Positions 1-8,200 of a stretch of 15,603 nt of DNA are shown here, in pieces. The notes beneath the pieces were generated by a model that was given only the letters and a program-made list of their open reading frames with translations, did no database searches and was not told the origin of the DNA. Numbering within the stretch: the first letter of the stretch is position 1; every line of letters begins with the position of its first letter. Both the position numbers and the translations under genes were made by a program. Source of the DNA: Sulfurovum sp. (GTDB taxonomy: Bacteria > Campylobacterota > Campylobacteria > Campylobacterales > Sulfurovaceae); assembly GCA_021159425.1 (NCBI GenBank), contig JAGGRU010000143.1, positions 1-15,603 of the forward strand, in the 5' to 3' direction.

Positions 1-1
1 G

Positions 2-1429
2 GATAATGCTAATCGTATCATCCGTTTAAAAGGAACCGGGCTACAAAATGGTTTTGCTCTTCGCAAGGCGGACGGCTCATACCTTAATAACATAGATGCA
101 ACCAAGATCAGATGGAATGCTAAGTTTGATCATGATTTTTTGATCTATGTATCGCTTGAATTAGATGATGGAAATGTTACACATCTCTCATATAGAGCAA
201 GAGACTATAGGAATCATCCTGATGTACTGCCATTTGTATTGCCTGAGATTACAGAATCAGGTTTATGGGAGACAACTACAAGAGATCTGTCAAAAGATTT
301 ACATAAGTATTTACCTAAACGTTCAATTGCCTCAGTACTGGACTTTGAGGTAAGAGGTGGTGGTGATATTGCTAATGTTACTTTGGTCGTAGATGATACA
401 GAGGATGATAATAATACTGATGACGACGATAATATTACAGATCCGGATGATGGTGACGATAACAACAATACAGACCCGGATGATGGTGATGATAACAATA
501 TTACAGACCCGGATGATGGTGACGATAACAATATTACAGATCCAGGTGATACAAACAATACAATACCTGTAGCTGATCCGGGAGAAGATCAGCTCGTTAC
601 TACTACTGGAACAGTTATTGTACTGGATGGCAATGGAAGTTATGATGCTGATAATGATCCTTTGACTTACAACTGGACAATGACAGGAAAACCATTCGGT
701 AGTTCCGCAGTATTGACAGATGATACAACCATAGATCCAACTTTCACTAGTGACAAAGAGGGTAGCTACATAATAGAGCTGATCGTGAATGATGGTACAG
801 TAGACAGTAATGCATCTACCGTTACAGTGAGAAATGTTCCATGTATGAACCACAACGGTTTTGATTACTGTCCGGTAGCTTCAGCAGACACTGCCAGAAT
901 ATGGTTAGACAGGAACCTTGGTGCCGCACAGGTTTGTAATGACCTGGAAGATATAGCGTGTTATGGAGATTACTACCAGTGGGGAAGAAACTTCGACGGA
1001 CATCAGGATTCAACCAGTGATACAAACACAACACAGGCTGCAGATGTAGACAATGCAGGGGATAAATTCATTGTTGAGAATAACGATTGGGCATCAACAG
1101 ATCTTAACGGAAGCACAAGAAGTGCAAACTGGTCCAAAACTGACGGGAACTCTATCTGTCCGGTAGGATACAAAGTGCCGACGCTAACTGAACTTGCAGA
1201 CGAAAATATAAATGTAACAGATAGCTTTCTCCTCTTGCCTTTCGCCGGTTATCGAGATATCAATGGGACAGTTGGTCATCTAGACCCAGGTGCAGGTCAC
1301 CTTTGGTCAAGTGATGCCGGCTCAAGCCTTGATTCATCCAAGAGTTTGACTTACGATGACAGATCTACTTATGAACATGAACAGGTGATGCGTGCCATAG
1401 GTCTATCTATCCGTTGTATTAAGAAGTAG
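2..1429 (+). CDS. Surface/secreted protein with PKD-type and FISUMP-like domains (5' truncated)
   Basis: The reading frame is open from base 2 with no stop, so the gene begins upstream of the window; the TTG at 140 is an internal codon, not a convincing start. Three parts are visible. Bases 2-395 encode a beta-rich region I cannot name. Bases 395-562 encode a very acidic Asp/Asn/Thr linker with 33-bp tandem repeats. Bases 563-831 encode a PKD/Ig-like domain, with ADPGEDQ, LDGNGSYDADNDPLTYNW and a closing VNDGTVDSNASTVTV pattern. Bases 857-1426 resemble the FISUMP (Fibrobacter major paralogous) domain: IWLDRNLGA, YYQWGR, CPVGYKVPT, LPFAGYRD, LWSS and a terminal IRC. Paired cysteines there suggest an oxidised, extracytoplasmic fold. 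The role is probably surface display or adhesion, but no enzyme or ligand can be assigned. The 3' end overlaps the convergent aat-like gene by 11 bp. Confidence 0.8.
   Translation, partial: DNANRIIRLKGTGLQNGFALRKADGSYLNNIDATKIRWNAKFDHDFLIYVSLELDDGNVTHLSYRARDYRNHPDVLPFVLPEITESGLWETTTRDLSKDLHKYLPKRSIASVLDFEVRGGGDIANVTLVVDDTEDDNNTDDDDNITDPDDGDDNNNTDPDDGDDNNITDPDDGDDNNITDPGDTNNTIPVADPGEDQLVTTTGTVIVLDGNGSYDADNDPLTYNWTMTGKPFGSSAVLTDDTTIDPTFTSDKEGSYIIELIVNDGTVDSNASTVTVRNVPCMNHNGFDYCPVASADTARIWLDRNLGAAQVCNDLEDIACYGDYYQWGRNFDGHQDSTSDTNTTQAADVDNAGDKFIVENNDWASTDLNGSTRSANWSKTDGNSICPVGYKVPTLTELADENINVTDSFLLLPFAGYRDINGTVGHLDPGAGHLWSSDAGSSLDSSKSLTYDDRSTYEHEQVMRAIGLSIRCIKK
440..538 (+). repeat. Three 33-bp in-frame tandem repeats (Asp/Asn-rich linker)
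   Basis: Three consecutive units start at 440, 473 and 506. Each encodes an 11-residue block of the form DPDDGDDNN(N/I)T. A shorter degenerate copy follows at 539-562 and related acidic sequence precedes at 395-439. The units differ only at a few bases, so copy number could change by slippage or recombination without breaking the frame. The Asp-rich composition suggests a flexible, possibly Ca2+-binding, spacer between the N-terminal region and the PKD domain; that function is inference. Confidence 0.9.
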
Positions 1430-2129
1430 TACCTGTAGCTTCAAACCAGCGTTTTAAAAAAGATTCACGTTCATAGATCTTGGCTCCAAGATCTAGTTTG
1501 TATGTCATATATGCCTGTCCTAAATTCCAAAATTCAAATCCATTCTCTTCAAGATGCTGTGCAAGTAAAACCAGTTGGGCAGTCCCATAGTTGTGATATT
1601 CTTTTTCTCTGCTGCTAAAGCCACTCAAAGAGGTATATGTTTTTCCTATAATATAGCCTAGTTCTCCGGCTATAAGTCTATCATTCTCCCTTATAGCAAC
1701 AGAAATGATTTGAAAATTATCATCTAGATTTTGTGTTGATTTGAGCATATTCAAATAACGTGGGGTTAGCCAGCAGTTTTTATGTGAAGCGTTGATATTT
1801 TCTACTACTTCATCCAAATTCTGAGAAATTTCCAGTTTTAAATATTTTTTATTGAGCAGCTTGTTGAGTTTTTTACTTATATGCAAGTCTTTAAAATCCA
1901 AAAGAGCATAAGAGAATTGTATTTCAGGCAGAAGCAACTCTTCATCTTCATAAATATCTGTCACTGCAATAAAGCCTGCTTTAGCCTGTGCAATATAATA
2001 TTTGGCAGAAAAATCATCAGACCAGTAATAATTCTTATACATATTCGGGTAAATAACATCGAGTAATAGTTGGGGGCTGGTTACATCTTCATAGCTTAGA
2101 TTATGAATTCCCAGTTGAATGTTCTCCAT
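1419..2129 (-). CDS. Aat-like leucyl/phenylalanyl-tRNA:protein transferase family protein (divergent)
   Basis: From the ATG at 2129 the product is 236 residues, close to E. coli Aat (234). An in-frame ATG at 2216 would overlap yggS by 44 bp and add 29 residues with no family resemblance, so 2129 is preferred; an AGAG-type ribosome site sits about 9 bases upstream. Aat-family landmarks appear in order: LLLDVIYPN near the N-terminus, DLHISKKLNKLL (81-92, matching ESLHISRSMKRF), a CWLTPRYLNML segment (119-129), SVAIRENDRLIAGELGYIIG (143-162), SGFSSRE (169-174), and GQAY...LDLGAKIYERESF (204-224). Aat attaches Leu or Phe to N-terminal Lys/Arg for N-end-rule degradation by ClpAP. The conserved Gln is kept (Q205) but the preceding catalytic Asp (E. 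coli D186) aligns with Leu203, next to Asn202. It may be a paralogue with a different substrate. It follows yggS after 43 bp. Confidence 0.62.
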   Translation of the reverse strand: MENIQLGIHNLSYEDVTSPQLLLDVIYPNMYKNYYWSDDFSAKYYIAQAKAGFIAVTDIYEDEELLLPEIQFSYALLDFKDLHISKKLNKLLNKKYLKLEISQNLDEVVENINASHKNCWLTPRYLNMLKSTQNLDDNFQIISVAIRENDRLIAGELGYIIGKTYTSLSGFSSREKEYHNYGTAQLVLLAQHLEENGFEFWNLGQAYMTYKLDLGAKIYERESFLKRWFEATGTTS

Positions 2130-2172
2130 AAATTTTACTCTGAATTGTCCATAATCACATCTATTTATTCTA

Positions 2173-2856
2173 TTATTTAAACAGAGTTGACCCGACTCTG
2201 ACCAGATTTGAACCACATTTTATCGCTAAAGTATAATCTGAACTCATTCCCATAGAACAAACAGTTGCACCGTCTTTTTCTAATTTTTCATAAATACCGT
2301 GTGTTGTCTCAAAGCTTTTCTGTATCAGTTTTGACTCTTCCGTGTGGGCACCAATGGTCATGACACCTTTTAAGTTTATGTTTGAAAAACGCTCATTTAT
2401 TTCCTGGTAAATATCTAAAGCTTTTTCTACAGATACACCTGATTTACTCTCTTCATTTGCAGCATTAATTTGAAGCAGACAAGACATTTTTGACTTTTTT
2501 GCTTCCAATTTTTTGTTAAGCTCTTCTGCTAATTCCAAGCTGTCCAAAGCTTGCATAAGAGCAGGGCGTAGATCTATGAGATTATTGATCTTGTTTTTTT
2601 GAAGTGAACCGATCATATGCCATTCAAGAGGAAGTTCTTCAAGTTGGGTCATACGTTCTTTCAGTTGTTGAACCTGGTTTTCACCAAAGGCTCTCTGTCC
2701 CAGTTCATAGAGTGTTTGAATGTTTTCAATTTCAGTGTATTTAGCCACTGTGACCAATTTAACAATATGATGTTCACTTACTGTGATCCGTGCCTCTTCA
2801 ATGTTCCAGATGACTTCATCTAAATTTGCCCGTAACTGTTCTTTATCCAATACCAT
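2173..2856 (-). CDS. yggS: YggS/PROSC family PLP homeostasis protein
   Basis: The 227-residue product matches the YggS/YBL036c/PROSC family, which are cytoplasmic PLP-binding proteins with an alanine-racemase-like TIM-barrel fold. They buffer vitamin B6 and amino-/keto-acid pools and have no known enzyme activity. Family marks are the PLP lysine K39 in VTVAKY, FGENQVQ, WHMIGSLQKNK, and the C-terminal phosphate-binding MGMSSDYTLAI...GSNLVRVGSTLF. Length is normal for the family. The ATG at 2856 has an AGGATGG ribosome site about 6 bases upstream. It lies 76 bp after rseP on the same strand and 43 bp before the aat-like gene, so rseP-yggS-aat may be one transcript, with a REP-like palindrome in the first gap. 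Aligned with other YggS proteins, KY replaces the usual SKT/SKg after the lysine motif, a small departure. Confidence 0.95.
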   Translation of the reverse strand: MVLDKEQLRANLDEVIWNIEEARITVSEHHIVKLVTVAKYTEIENIQTLYELGQRAFGENQVQQLKERMTQLEELPLEWHMIGSLQKNKINNLIDLRPALMQALDSLELAEELNKKLEAKKSKMSCLLQINAANEESKSGVSVEKALDIYQEINERFSNINLKGVMTIGAHTEESKLIQKSFETTHGIYEKLEKDGATVCSMGMSSDYTLAIKCGSNLVRVGSTLFK

Positions 2857-2902
2857 GTTCCATCCTAATGGTTTATTTTGTAATATTTTATCGTTTTTTC
2901 AC

Positions 2903-2922
2903 GTAGGGTCGGTTTACCGACC
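2903..2922 (+). repeat. REP-like palindrome with 5' GTAG tetranucleotide
   Basis: GTAG (2903-2906) is followed directly by GGTCGG TTTA CCGACC (2907-2922), a perfect 6-bp stem (7 bp if the loop is reduced to 2). It lies in the 76-bp gap between rseP and yggS, only 10 bases past the rseP stop. The stem is much more GC-rich than its surroundings and has no T-run on either strand, so it does not look like an ordinary terminator. The GTAG-plus-palindrome layout is that of REP elements mobilised by RAYT (TnpA-REP) transposases. Only one copy is in this window. Confidence 0.5.
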
Positions 2923-2932
2923 ATGCAATACA

Positions 2933-3985
2933 TTATCCCCAAAGTCTATTGACATCATTATACAGTCCTAACATCATAAGAGAAAGCAGCATTGCCCAAC
3001 CTACGAGTGTAATGTAATACATGGCACTGTCACTTGGTGCTTTACCCCGTAACATTTCATAAAGATTGAACATAATATGCCCACCGTCAAGTGCCGGAAT
3101 AGGGAGCAGGTTCAGTACTCCCAGGTTGACTGAAATGAGTGCAGTAAAGAAGAAGAGTGCCAAAATACCGGCTGAACTTGCTTCTGCTGTGACATCTACG
3201 ATCGTGATGATCCCTCCAAGTTTATCGGTGCTTACCACTCCGGTAATAAGTTTCTGTACAGATTGAAATATGAGTGTACTTGCTTTAACTGTCTCATCCC
3301 AGGCATAGGTAAAGCCATCTATGAAACCGTAATGAACCGTCGTCTGCTTGGGCAATGGTGTAATACCGATGATACGTCTTGTGATCTTTTCACCAAACAT
3401 ATTTTGATCATCAATGACTTTTGGCTGTAGCTGCAGTGTTAGCAAAGTATTGTTTCGTTCTACTATCAGTGTAACATCACCGCTACTTGCATTGATCTGC
3501 TTCCCGACATTTTCCCAATACAGTACATTTTGACCATTGATCTGGAGAATTTTATCTTCTTTTTGTACACCTGCCTGGTATGCAGGAGAGTCTTTGCTTA
3601 CTGTGTCTACATAAGCCAAGAGTTTTGGTACACCCATGTATGAAATAGCCAAATAAAGCATAAATGCCATTAAAAAGTTGGCAAATGGACCGGCAAGCAA
3701 AATGATAATACGCTGCCAAGGCTTTTTTGTAGTATAACTGTCATCATCATAGCTCACTTTTGTAGGATCAGAGTCATCCTGACCTTTCATCTTCACATAT
3801 CCTCCAAGTGGAATAGCAGAGATGCTCCACTCTGTTTTACCTATCATTTTTGAGTAGAGTTTTTTCCCAAAACCTATGCTGAATACATCTACCTGCACAC
3901 CAAAAAAACGTGCTGCCGTGAAGTGTCCCAGTTCATGAAAAAAGATAAGTACCGATAAAACCAATAATGCAACTAAAATGCCCAT
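2933..3985 (-). CDS. rseP: RseP family site-2 zinc metalloprotease
   Basis: The 350-residue inner-membrane protein cleaves substrates within the membrane and is used in envelope-stress signalling and in clearing leftover signal peptides. The zinc site is complete: HELGH at 17-21 in the first helix and LLPIPALDGGH (293-303) in the third. The membrane-associated beta loop (AIPLGGYVKMKG, 57-68), a second helix (about 93-115), a single PDZ domain (about 120-190) and a last helix (about 325-343) follow the family order. E. coli RseP is near 450 residues with two PDZ domains; the single-PDZ short form is normal in many other bacteria. The ATG at 3985 has AGGA about 7 bases upstream. It heads the minus-strand group rseP-yggS-aat-like and is divergent from the gene at 4109. 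Confidence 0.95.
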   Translation of the reverse strand: MGILVALLVLSVLIFFHELGHFTAARFFGVQVDVFSIGFGKKLYSKMIGKTEWSISAIPLGGYVKMKGQDDSDPTKVSYDDDSYTTKKPWQRIIILLAGPFANFLMAFMLYLAISYMGVPKLLAYVDTVSKDSPAYQAGVQKEDKILQINGQNVLYWENVGKQINASSGDVTLIVERNNTLLTLQLQPKVIDDQNMFGEKITRRIIGITPLPKQTTVHYGFIDGFTYAWDETVKASTLIFQSVQKLITGVVSTDKLGGIITIVDVTAEASSAGILALFFFTALISVNLGVLNLLPIPALDGGHIMFNLYEMLRGKAPSDSAMYYITLVGWAMLLSLMMLGLYNDVNRLWG

Positions 3986-4011
3986 AAAATTCCTAATAGT
4001 AAAAGTATCAA

Positions 4012-4017
4012 ATTATA
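4012..4017 (-). promoter_or_regulatory. Candidate -10 hexamer for rseP
   Basis: A perfect TATAAT on the minus strand lies 27-32 bases before the rseP ATG. That leaves room for a start site near 4005 and a short leader. No good -35 stands at the right distance (ATCAAT at 4035-4040). Weak -35 boxes are usual for the main sigma factor in Campylobacterota. Confidence 0.45.
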
Positions 4018-4035
4018 GCTAAGAGTTGTAAAAAA

Positions 4036-4063
4036 TTGATGTAGATTAAAGTTTATTTATAAT
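4036..4063 (+). promoter_or_regulatory. Candidate sigma-70 promoter for the gene at 4109
   Basis: TTGATG (4036-4041) and a perfect TATAAT (4058-4063) are separated by 16 bp. A start near 4070 would leave a leader of about 39 bases ending in AAAGGATG before the ATG at 4109. The site is back-to-back with the rseP -10 at 4012-4017, so the 123-bp gap appears to hold two divergent promoters. Confidence 0.5.
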
Positions 4064-4108
4064 ATTTTGCTAAAATAATAAAATGAACTTACTTTTAAAG
4101 GATGCAAA

Positions 4109-5254
4109 ATGAAAGAACAGAATGAAGTTATGGAAAATCTTGAAGAGAAAACTGAAGAGGTTATAGAGAATGTTACAGATAAAGTTGAAGATACTGCTGA
4201 AGAGGTTAAAGAAGAGCTAGCTGAAGCAGAAGAGACTATCAAGGAAGAAGTTGATGAAACAAAAGAAGAGATTTCTGAAGAAGTAGAAGAGGTTGAAGAA
4301 GATCTTAATTCCCAGATCAAAAAAATGAAAAAAGATGATGCCTCTAAGCTATTGGTTAAAAAAGCTAAAATTATTGTTAAAGATGCAGAAGGTCAGTTGG
4401 AAAAATGTAAGCTTTTACTCTCTGATGATCTTAAAGAGTATGATAAAGCCGTACAAGAACTTAAAGCCAACGGTATGGATGCAAGTGAAGAGTTACTTAC
4501 ACAATTAAGTTACGTCTCAGATGAGGATGAGGCAGAGAAAAATAAAAATATAGAAGATGTAGTTGTTTTTGAACCAAAAGATGATGTAGCTCCCATCAAC
4601 ATTAAAGATGTTTCCAGCGGTAAATTCACCGGTATTATTATGGCACTGTTGGGGGGAGTAGTTACATTTGGCGGAATGGCCTTTGTTGCAAGTGAAAAGT
4701 TAGGGAAAACAATAGATCTTTCTCAGCTAAGCACTATGGAGCCTATATACTCTTGGTATAGTAGACTGATCGGTCTAAAAGGTGATATGTTCTATGGTCG
4801 ACTATTCATGATCTTGGCAGCACTGCTTGTTGTGTGGCTGATCTACAAGATCCGTGTGAGTATGAAAGCAAGTAAAAATCTTAATCATGCAACAGCACAA
4901 TTGGAAGCTGCGGAAGAGTACACCGCTCAAAAAGGTTCTTGTAAAGATGAGATGGACAAAGTAGATGCACACATTCATGATACCATTGCAACACTCAAAA
5001 CGTATCAGGTACTGTTTAATGAACAAAAAGGAAAACTTCAGAGAATACTACACATTGAAGGTGAGAAGGAAGAACTTACAGAGTATCATGAAAAATCAGT
5101 CTCAGAGATGAGAGAAACCCAGGGCTTGATCAATTCTGTTAAAAGTCTCATGGCTACAAGTATGTCAGAAGAGGGGAAACTTTCAGCAAAAAGTACACTC
5201 TTTTTACATAGTGCAAAAAATAAAATGCAAAAAGCGATAGATAGACTTTATTAA
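4109..5254 (+). CDS. Unrecognised two-helix membrane protein with acidic coiled-coil N-terminus
   Basis: I do not recognise a named family for this 381-residue protein. Residues 1-70 are almost entirely Glu/Lys/Val/Thr/Asp heptad-like sequence (repeated EEV, EEL, KEE steps), predicted as a long acidic coiled coil. Residues 75-130 are more basic and helical. Two hydrophobic segments at about 174-196 (IIMALLGGVVTFGGMAFVA) and 231-249 (LFMILAALLVVWLIYKI) are separated by about 35 residues. Residues 255-381 are again helical and charged. There is no signal peptide, so both arms probably lie in the cytoplasm with a short periplasmic loop. The start is supported by AAAGGATG 6 bases upstream and a good promoter at 4036-4063. 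It stands alone between divergent rseP and a convergent operon. A scaffolding or envelope-organising role is possible but is only inference from shape. Confidence 0.85.
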   Translation: MKEQNEVMENLEEKTEEVIENVTDKVEDTAEEVKEELAEAEETIKEEVDETKEEISEEVEEVEEDLNSQIKKMKKDDASKLLVKKAKIIVKDAEGQLEKCKLLLSDDLKEYDKAVQELKANGMDASEELLTQLSYVSDEDEAEKNKNIEDVVVFEPKDDVAPINIKDVSSGKFTGIIMALLGGVVTFGGMAFVASEKLGKTIDLSQLSTMEPIYSWYSRLIGLKGDMFYGRLFMILAALLVVWLIYKIRVSMKASKNLNHATAQLEAAEEYTAQKGSCKDEMDKVDAHIHDTIATLKTYQVLFNEQKGKLQRILHIEGEKEELTEYHEKSVSEMRETQGLINSVKSLMATSMSEEGKLSAKSTLFLHSAKNKMQKAIDRLY

Positions 5255-5260
5255 TCTTTC

Positions 5261-5287
5261 ATAGTGTGAGTATTTTACTCACACTAT
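5261..5287. terminator. Hairpin between convergent genes, probably a shared terminator
   Basis: A perfect 12-bp stem (5261-5272 with 5276-5287, ATAGTGTGAGTA) with a TTT loop lies in the 38-bp gap between the stop of the plus-strand membrane protein (5254) and the stop of the RND pump gene (5293). Its position suggests it serves both strands. There is no strong T-run on either side, so efficiency as an intrinsic terminator is uncertain; it may act mainly by stabilising mRNA 3' ends. Confidence 0.6.
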
Positions 5288-5292
5288 AACTA

Positions 5293-8200
5293 CTATTTCT
5301 TCCTAAAAAACAACACATAAAGTCCCGGTAGAACCAACAGAGTAAGTATGGTAGATGAGATGATCCCTCCTGTGACAACCACAGAGAGTGGATACTGTAT
5401 CTCTGATCCGACACCTGTTGCGTACAACAGGGGCAAGATACCAAACAGTGTGGTAAATGCAGTCATAAGCACAGGTCTCAGACGCAACAGTGTTGCATTT
5501 TTGACCAGGTCTATGGTTTTTATATCCGGGAATTTTTTACGTAGATCATCGATGAAAGAGACGAGAACGATCCCGTTGAGTATGGCGATGGCAAAGATGG
5601 CTATGAATCCTACAATGGCAGAGACTGAAAGGTACTCACCTGAGATGAGCAATCCTACAATACCACCAATGAGTCCAAGCGGCACGCCAAGTAAGATCAA
5701 AAATGCTTTTTTAAATGAGTTGAATGCAGTGTAGAGCAGGAGTAAGATGATCAATAGTGTAATAGGTATGATCATACTTAGTGTGGCAGTGGCTTCTTGC
5801 ATATTCTTAAAATCACCTGCCCACTTGATGTAGTAACCGTCAGGAATAACTACATTTTGTTTTATCTTTTCATTGGCTTCTTCCACAAAGGTTGCGATGT
5901 CACGATCTTCTACTTCAATGGAAAGAACCATATAACGGCTTAAGTCTTCACGTTTGATGAATGCCGGTCCCTGCACAACGGTGATGTTACATACTTCCTG
6001 CAAAGTGACTATTTTCCCACTTTGAGAACGGAGTAAAAGATTTTTTAGTGCATTTATATCTTGTTTGGCATGTTTTAGTTTGGCTACAATAGCAAAACGT
6101 TTCACCCCTTCGATCTTTTGTGTGACTGCTTCTTCACCAATGCCGTAACGAATGACTTGCATGACCTCTGCGACTGACAATCCGTAACGTGAAAGTGCCA
6201 GGTAGTCAGGTTTAATGTTAATTTGTGCCTGACCTAACTGCGTCTCTACTTCTGCATGGTCAAGTCCTTTTATGTCGTTGAGTGTTTCGGCTATCTGTGC
6301 AGCGATGCCTCCCATGACTTTTTGGTCTTCTCCATAAATTTTAACTGCAAGTTCCGCAGAGACACCCTCAAGTAACTCTTCTATACGCATGGCAATAGGT
6401 TGTGTAGGGACAAATTGTAAGTAGTTGAACTTTTCTTTTAAGTCTCTGGTCATTTTTTTACCCAATGCTTCTATCTCTTTGAGTTCCGGGTTGAGGGTTA
6501 AAAGCACTTCCATGTAGTTTGCCTGTGCAGTTTCCCCTTTTTCACTTCTTCCCATCATGCTCAGTACGGAGAGTACGTCATTTGAGTACTTTTCAAGGAT
6601 GTACTTCTCTATGGCTTGCGCATTCTCAACACTTTGTGTCAGGGCAGTTCCCGGGATAGCAATGACCCGGTACATAATGGACTCTTCATTGAGTGTGGGC
6701 ATGAACTCTCTACCTTGCTGTGAGAGTAGACCTGCAAGTATAAAGAAGATAAAGAATGTAACAAGTACCAGCTTTTTGGCATGTTCTAAAGAAAAGACAA
6801 GCAGAGGTGTATAAAAAGCCTTAATGGCTCTCATGAGTGGAGAGTTTGCATGTTTACCTTCTCTTAAGAGCATATACGAGAGTACGGGTACGAGAAGCAG
6901 GGCAACTGCCAGTGAGCCTAACATAACAAAAACAATGTCCAGTGCCATAGGAGTGTAGAGTTTCCCTGCCAACCCTTCCAGACTCAAAAGAGGGATGAAT
7001 ACCGTAGCAATGATAAGCAAAGCAAAAAGTACAGGTTTGGCAACTTCTGCTGTTGCTTCTGCTATGATCTCAGCCCTTGAAGCTTTTGGGTTATCATGCA
7101 GGAGTCTGAAGCTGTTTTCCACCACGACAATGGTACCATCCACGATCATCCCTATGGCAATGGCAAGACCGGAAAGAGACATGAGATTTGCAGAAATACC
7201 GTACTCCTGCATCATTAAAAATGCGATCAACAGAGAGATAGGAAGGGAGATGATCACAATAAAGGCTGAACGCAATTCAAATAAAAATAAAAAGAGAATA
7301 ATGGCAACCAGTATGGAACCTGTCAAAAGTGCAGAGGTCATGGTAGAGACTGCTTTATGTGTGATCTCTGTTCTGTCGTATATCACATCCAGACTTACTC
7401 CTTTTGGGAGTGCGGCGTTCACCAAAGGCATTTTGGCTTTAATAGACTCTACCACTTTTGCTGCATTGGTGCCTGAACGTTGCAGAACCATACCAAAGAC
7501 TCTCTCTTTACCATCTACGCTGACAGCACCAAAACGTGGTGCTTTGCCTTCCTGTACTGTGGCAACATCTTTAATGGTAACGGTTTTTGCTTTTTTGCTG
7601 CGAATGACTGTGTTGCGTATGTCATCCATAGTCCCATAGAGTCCTGCACCACGGATGAGGTACTGTTCCCTGTTGAATTCCAGATATTGTCCACCTACGG
7701 ACTGGTTACTCTTTTCCAGTGCTTCAATGACTTCATTGTACGTTACATCTACTGCTTGAAGGCGTTTGGGGTCTATGAGAACTTCATACTGCTTCTCAAA
7801 CCCACCCCAGGAGATGACCTCTTCCACACCATCTACAGATTTAAGCAGTGGGGTGACGGCATATTGATGCATCTCTCTGAGTTGGCTTGGTGTATATTTC
7901 CCCTCTTTGTCTTTCAGGGCATACCAAAGTACTTGACCCAGACCGGTAGTATTGGGACCCATGACCGGTGCGCCCCATCCTTTGGGAATGTCAATGGTAT
8001 TCAGTCTTTCCGTGACCAGTTGGCGTAAAAGATAAGTATCGAGATCATCTTCAAAAAATATGGAGACATAAGAGAGACCGAACATGGAGTTTGAGAGTAT
8101 CATCTTTACTCCCGGCAAACCGGACATTGCTGACTCAATGGGGTAAGTGATGAGCTTTTCAATGTCTTCTGCCGAGTTTCCTACACTCTCTGTATAGATG

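Noticed and set aside
440..562. Possible CRISPR-like array
   Set aside because: The 33-bp units are contiguous with no spacers and read in frame as an acidic protein linker.
332..853. Minus-strand open frame of 173 codons
   Set aside because: It is the antisense of the Asp/Asn repeat and PKD region; its Ile/Val/Cys-rich repeats only mirror the tandem repeats on the other strand.
2127..2216. Longer aat-like start at the ATG at 2216
   Set aside because: It would overlap the last 44 bp of yggS, adds 29 residues with no family match, and the ATG at 2129 gives a length nearly equal to E. coli Aat.
2907..2922. Intrinsic terminator after rseP
   Set aside because: The stem is good but no T-run follows it on the minus strand, and the GTAG head fits a REP element better.
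6995..7639. Plus-strand open frame of 214 codons inside the RND pump gene
   Set aside because: It is antisense to the conserved helix-4 region of the pump, has biased low-complexity composition and no family resemblance.
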